Source of the DNA: Hofstenia miamia
Lineage: Eukaryota; Xenacoelomorpha; Acoela; Hofsteniidae
DNA: 33,555 bases
Reading direction: 5' to 3'
NCBI GenBank assembly: GCA_900660155.1
Contig: CABFPE010000212.1
Coordinates: 1,005,033 to 1,038,587 of the forward strand
Of the stretch, positions 32,601 through 33,555 are shown piece after piece (position 1 is the stretch's first letter; each line of letters opens with the position of its first letter). Made by a program: the position numbers and the translations under genes. Under the pieces are notes generated by a model that searched no databases, was not told where the DNA came from, and saw only the letters and a program-made list of their open reading frames with translations.

Positions 32601-32738
32601 AATATTTTAAATTTAGAGTTATCGATTTACCAGGACGAATTGTGATTATCATTTGTAAACCAGGTTTCAGTTATGCCCAGAATAAAGTTTGAATCCAGTT
32701 CAGAAATGAATTGTCTAAATTCCGAATTTTTAAACGTG
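29680..32738 (-). mobile_element. CR1/Jockey-like LINE, copy C: nearly intact, 5'-truncated in the endonuclease
   Basis: The element runs on the minus strand from about 32738 to a (TTC)n 3' tail (GAA repeats at 29680-29697 on the plus strand). Above the long frame the same reading frame continues with SEFRQFISELDSN, ILGITETWF (endonuclease motif), a TAA in place of sense near 32629, and FHFNKTKGGGVM. Below the long frame a single in-frame TGA (30077-30079) is followed by the C-terminal 75 or so codons to 29849 (MKNSFLNTAINMWNELPKYI), the usual LINE terminus. Only two nonsense codons interrupt about 2.9 kb of coding sequence, so it is the youngest LINE copy here. It is the best reference for copies A and B and lies between two R4-type fragments. 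Confidence 0.92.
30077..32545 (-). CDS. LINE ORF2-type protein: apurinic-like endonuclease plus reverse transcriptase
   Basis: 822 codons. Residues 1-150 are the C-terminal part of the APE-type endonuclease: VMGDWN (75-80), SRISANSKTLIDYFMIS (110-126) and SDHCL (142-146, catalytic D-H pair). A linker with LDICCPE and KPWIDSKCLDLIE follows. The reverse transcriptase spans about 385-690: NYRPISITSPISKIFE (445-460), YGFRKGISTSDAL (482-494), AIACLDLSKAFDSID (512-526, first catalytic Asp 517), NGVPQGTILGPLLFNIYIND (572-591) and QYADDTILF (602-610, catalytic Asp pair). KYLGIIFD and a thumb domain follow. The protein nicks target DNA and copies its RNA there (target-primed reverse transcription). 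The first Met is internal: the frame upstream continues the endonuclease. The C-terminus is cut by a TGA. CR1/L2/Jockey grouping is from motif resemblance, not a tree. Confidence 0.92.
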   Translation of the reverse strand: MFLIPKILKPKLRTDIAKDSTYESLWVEIQNPDKNFNSQLLNISYCPNKTYINNFFLQMEDEFSTALSYNTNIMVMGDWNVNLLNNNEKSKLGNFLNTFNISLINKKIPSRISANSKTLIDYFMISENSSSYNYFCFEFPYSDHCLIATYSNILKVCKPSKSWIKIRKKSAENVEKLRQNLKVENWNSIYSSLTPNEMLSHFTKTLLFYLDICCPEKYILSSENTKKTQNNVSKPWIDSKCLDLIEIKKQKLKKYLNSQTLENHNAYKSARNLCNIAIRKASNNYSRFQYQSLSSQKNKWEFVNNLLNRKNMRTEEIERIYYKDKSITNKKEICNAFNEVFLNLGNYNGMNVPFCLNKPKGTPTSFSFRFATKYEIIKSIQCLKNKSSGPSLIPTWFLKLSGDLIAEPICYILNNCIKHSFFPDELKLANITPLFKRNDPEDCENYRPISITSPISKIFERILFNQINEHLCKHDLYSKTQYGFRKGISTSDALIQATEKWRSTINDNEYSAIACLDLSKAFDSIDRSIFLQKIKILGFSNDSIGLISSYLYNRMQRVKINESFSDWVCTKNGVPQGTILGPLLFNIYINDLSEQVTCDVIQYADDTILFHSNKFPEKAVQTLETNCASLAKYFASIKLKVNPLKTQFCIVKSKTKSTDTSRYKLNFNGIQIKQVESFKYLGIIFDIHLNFEEQLNHVIRKMAISIKAINLISQKLPTKAKIQLIYALILSHFNYANVLYTDINQQFLRKFQVQLNWAIKVAVNNHSFNKNNEYRKISKLFLHPQCYIHINVLTTFFKIVNNTFPYYKNDFLAAKIVNKQNK

Positions 32739-32739
32739 G

Positions 32740-33100
32740 TAAGCACAGCCCATCTATCTCATTGTGCCACTTCCAATCACTCTCTATAGAAACTCAACCA
32801 ATTTCTGTGAAACTCCATTAGCCTCTAATGTCTTCAATACCCATCTATATGATATGCTGTCATATGCCTTCCTGTAGTCTATCCATGCCATTGCTAAGTT
32901 TGTCTTCTTCTACAATTCTCCACTACTGCCTGGTCTATTAACAACTGATCTTTGCATCCTCTCGTCTTTGTTCTACATCCCTTCTGCTCCTCTGGTATCA
33001 ACCTGTTCTGTTCTAAGTAACACGCTATCCTACTTGAAATCACAGAAGTTAGCAAAACACAAGTTGAGGACAAACATGTTAAAGCACATATACTGATTTC
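32740..33100 (-). mobile_element. R4/NeSL-type element, N-terminal reverse transcriptase part
   Basis: The minus strand reads ALTCLSSTCVLLTSVISSRI (about 33095-33035), then LEQNRLIPEEQKGCRTKTRG and CKDQLLIDQAV (about 33020-32925) and, after a frame slip, AMAWIDYRKAYDSISYRWVL (about 32890-32830) and TLEANGVSQKLVEF (to about 32790). LPEEQKGC, KDQLLIDK and WIDYRKAFDS are signatures of R2/R4/NeSL reverse transcriptases (fingers domain and first catalytic Asp). It stops where LINE copy C begins. The same element type resumes at 29679 on the same strand. About 90-100 residues, including the second catalytic block (YxDD), are missing between the two pieces. Confidence 0.85.
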
Positions 33101-33555
33101 TTACACTGAGCTTACCACATACAAAGGCACATACATTTACTATTATTATATATAAATTATATAGTTTGTAAATTAATTGTATCTTTTAGCAAATATATTG
33201 CTTTGACTTTTATTATTACTATATTAATTAAAGCTTAACCTATTAGTCCCTACCATCCTATTTTTAGGACAGGGTAAAAATCAAGTGATACATGACAACA
33301 TATGCTCTTTATTGATAAACAATTGTTATTTCCATATAGTTAAATGTCTGATAAAGCCTAATGCAGAAAATAATGCAAAACTGTTTTCTGAGATGTAAGA
33401 TACATAGCCTCATTTCAGGGAAATTTTAATACATTTTTGCTACCTGAATAGAAATCAGCGCACATAGAAGATTAAATGTGATAAGGATATATAATTCACA
33501 CTCCAAGTTAAGCTATTCATACAAATCATTTAACAAAAAAAATAATCCCTGAAGA
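33101..33555. other. Right edge of the window, nothing recognised
   Basis: AT-rich, no coding region identified. More upstream R4-type sequence is not legible here. Confidence 0.4.

Noticed and set aside
1..33555. CRISPR array, prokaryotic operon, phage or plasmid origin
   Set aside because: Introns, a class II eukaryotic tRNA, LINEs and hAT elements show animal nuclear DNA. No regularly spaced repeats are present.
1..33555. A previously undescribed multi-gene system
   Set aside because: Apart from eIF5, the GPCR and a tRNA, the readable coding content is transposon-derived. I see no set of unknown genes arranged as a functional unit.

Overview
The window is animal (metazoan) nuclear DNA from an AT-rich invertebrate genome. 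Its anchors are one complete, intron-containing housekeeping gene (eIF5, plus strand, 9 exons, 434 aa), a canonical eukaryotic serine tRNA, and part of a rhodopsin-like GPCR gene on the minus strand. Most eIF5 introns are only 39-150 nt. I cannot fix the phylum from this sequence; the short introns and the mix of CR1/Jockey-like, R4-like, Tc1 and hAT elements fit several invertebrate groups.

Layout, left to right: 3' end of a non-LTR retrotransposon with a (TTG)n tail (1-510); decayed Tc1-like transposase with its 3' terminal repeat (740-1156); intergenic DNA with a small TGACGTCA fold-back (1768-1867); eIF5 (2842-6514); a 480-bp hAT-type MITE with perfect 8-bp target duplication (7243-7722); a damaged CR1/Jockey-like LINE, copy A (about 8295-10500), containing a 692-bp exact duplication across a single N; a GPCR gene on the minus strand (13538 to 10725), whose second exon is also split by a single-N join; a degenerate minus-strand LINE, copy B (13740-14990); tRNA-Ser(CGA); a palindrome-ended MITE candidate; a decayed hAT transposase (17600-18150); two copies of an (AAT)n-headed repeat; a second hAT MITE with perfect 8-bp target duplication (20326-20515) and a third probable one (23089-23292); more LINE scraps; then a nest in which a nearly intact CR1/Jockey-like LINE (copy C, 29680-32738, minus) sits between two pieces of an R4/NeSL-type element on the same strand (28221-29679 and 32740-33100).

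The window is therefore a gene-poor, transposon-rich stretch. I see no operon-like or novel multi-gene system. The most useful observations are (i) two places where single Ns join redundant contig ends, producing a false tandem duplication and a false GPCR exon; (ii) a coherent set of hAT MITEs beside a hAT transposase relic; (iii) the nested LINE-in-R4 structure; and (iv) a GPCR model that ends after its sixth membrane segment. Long stretches (for example 11302-13262, 21110-23088, 25946-27480) contain nothing I can identify.
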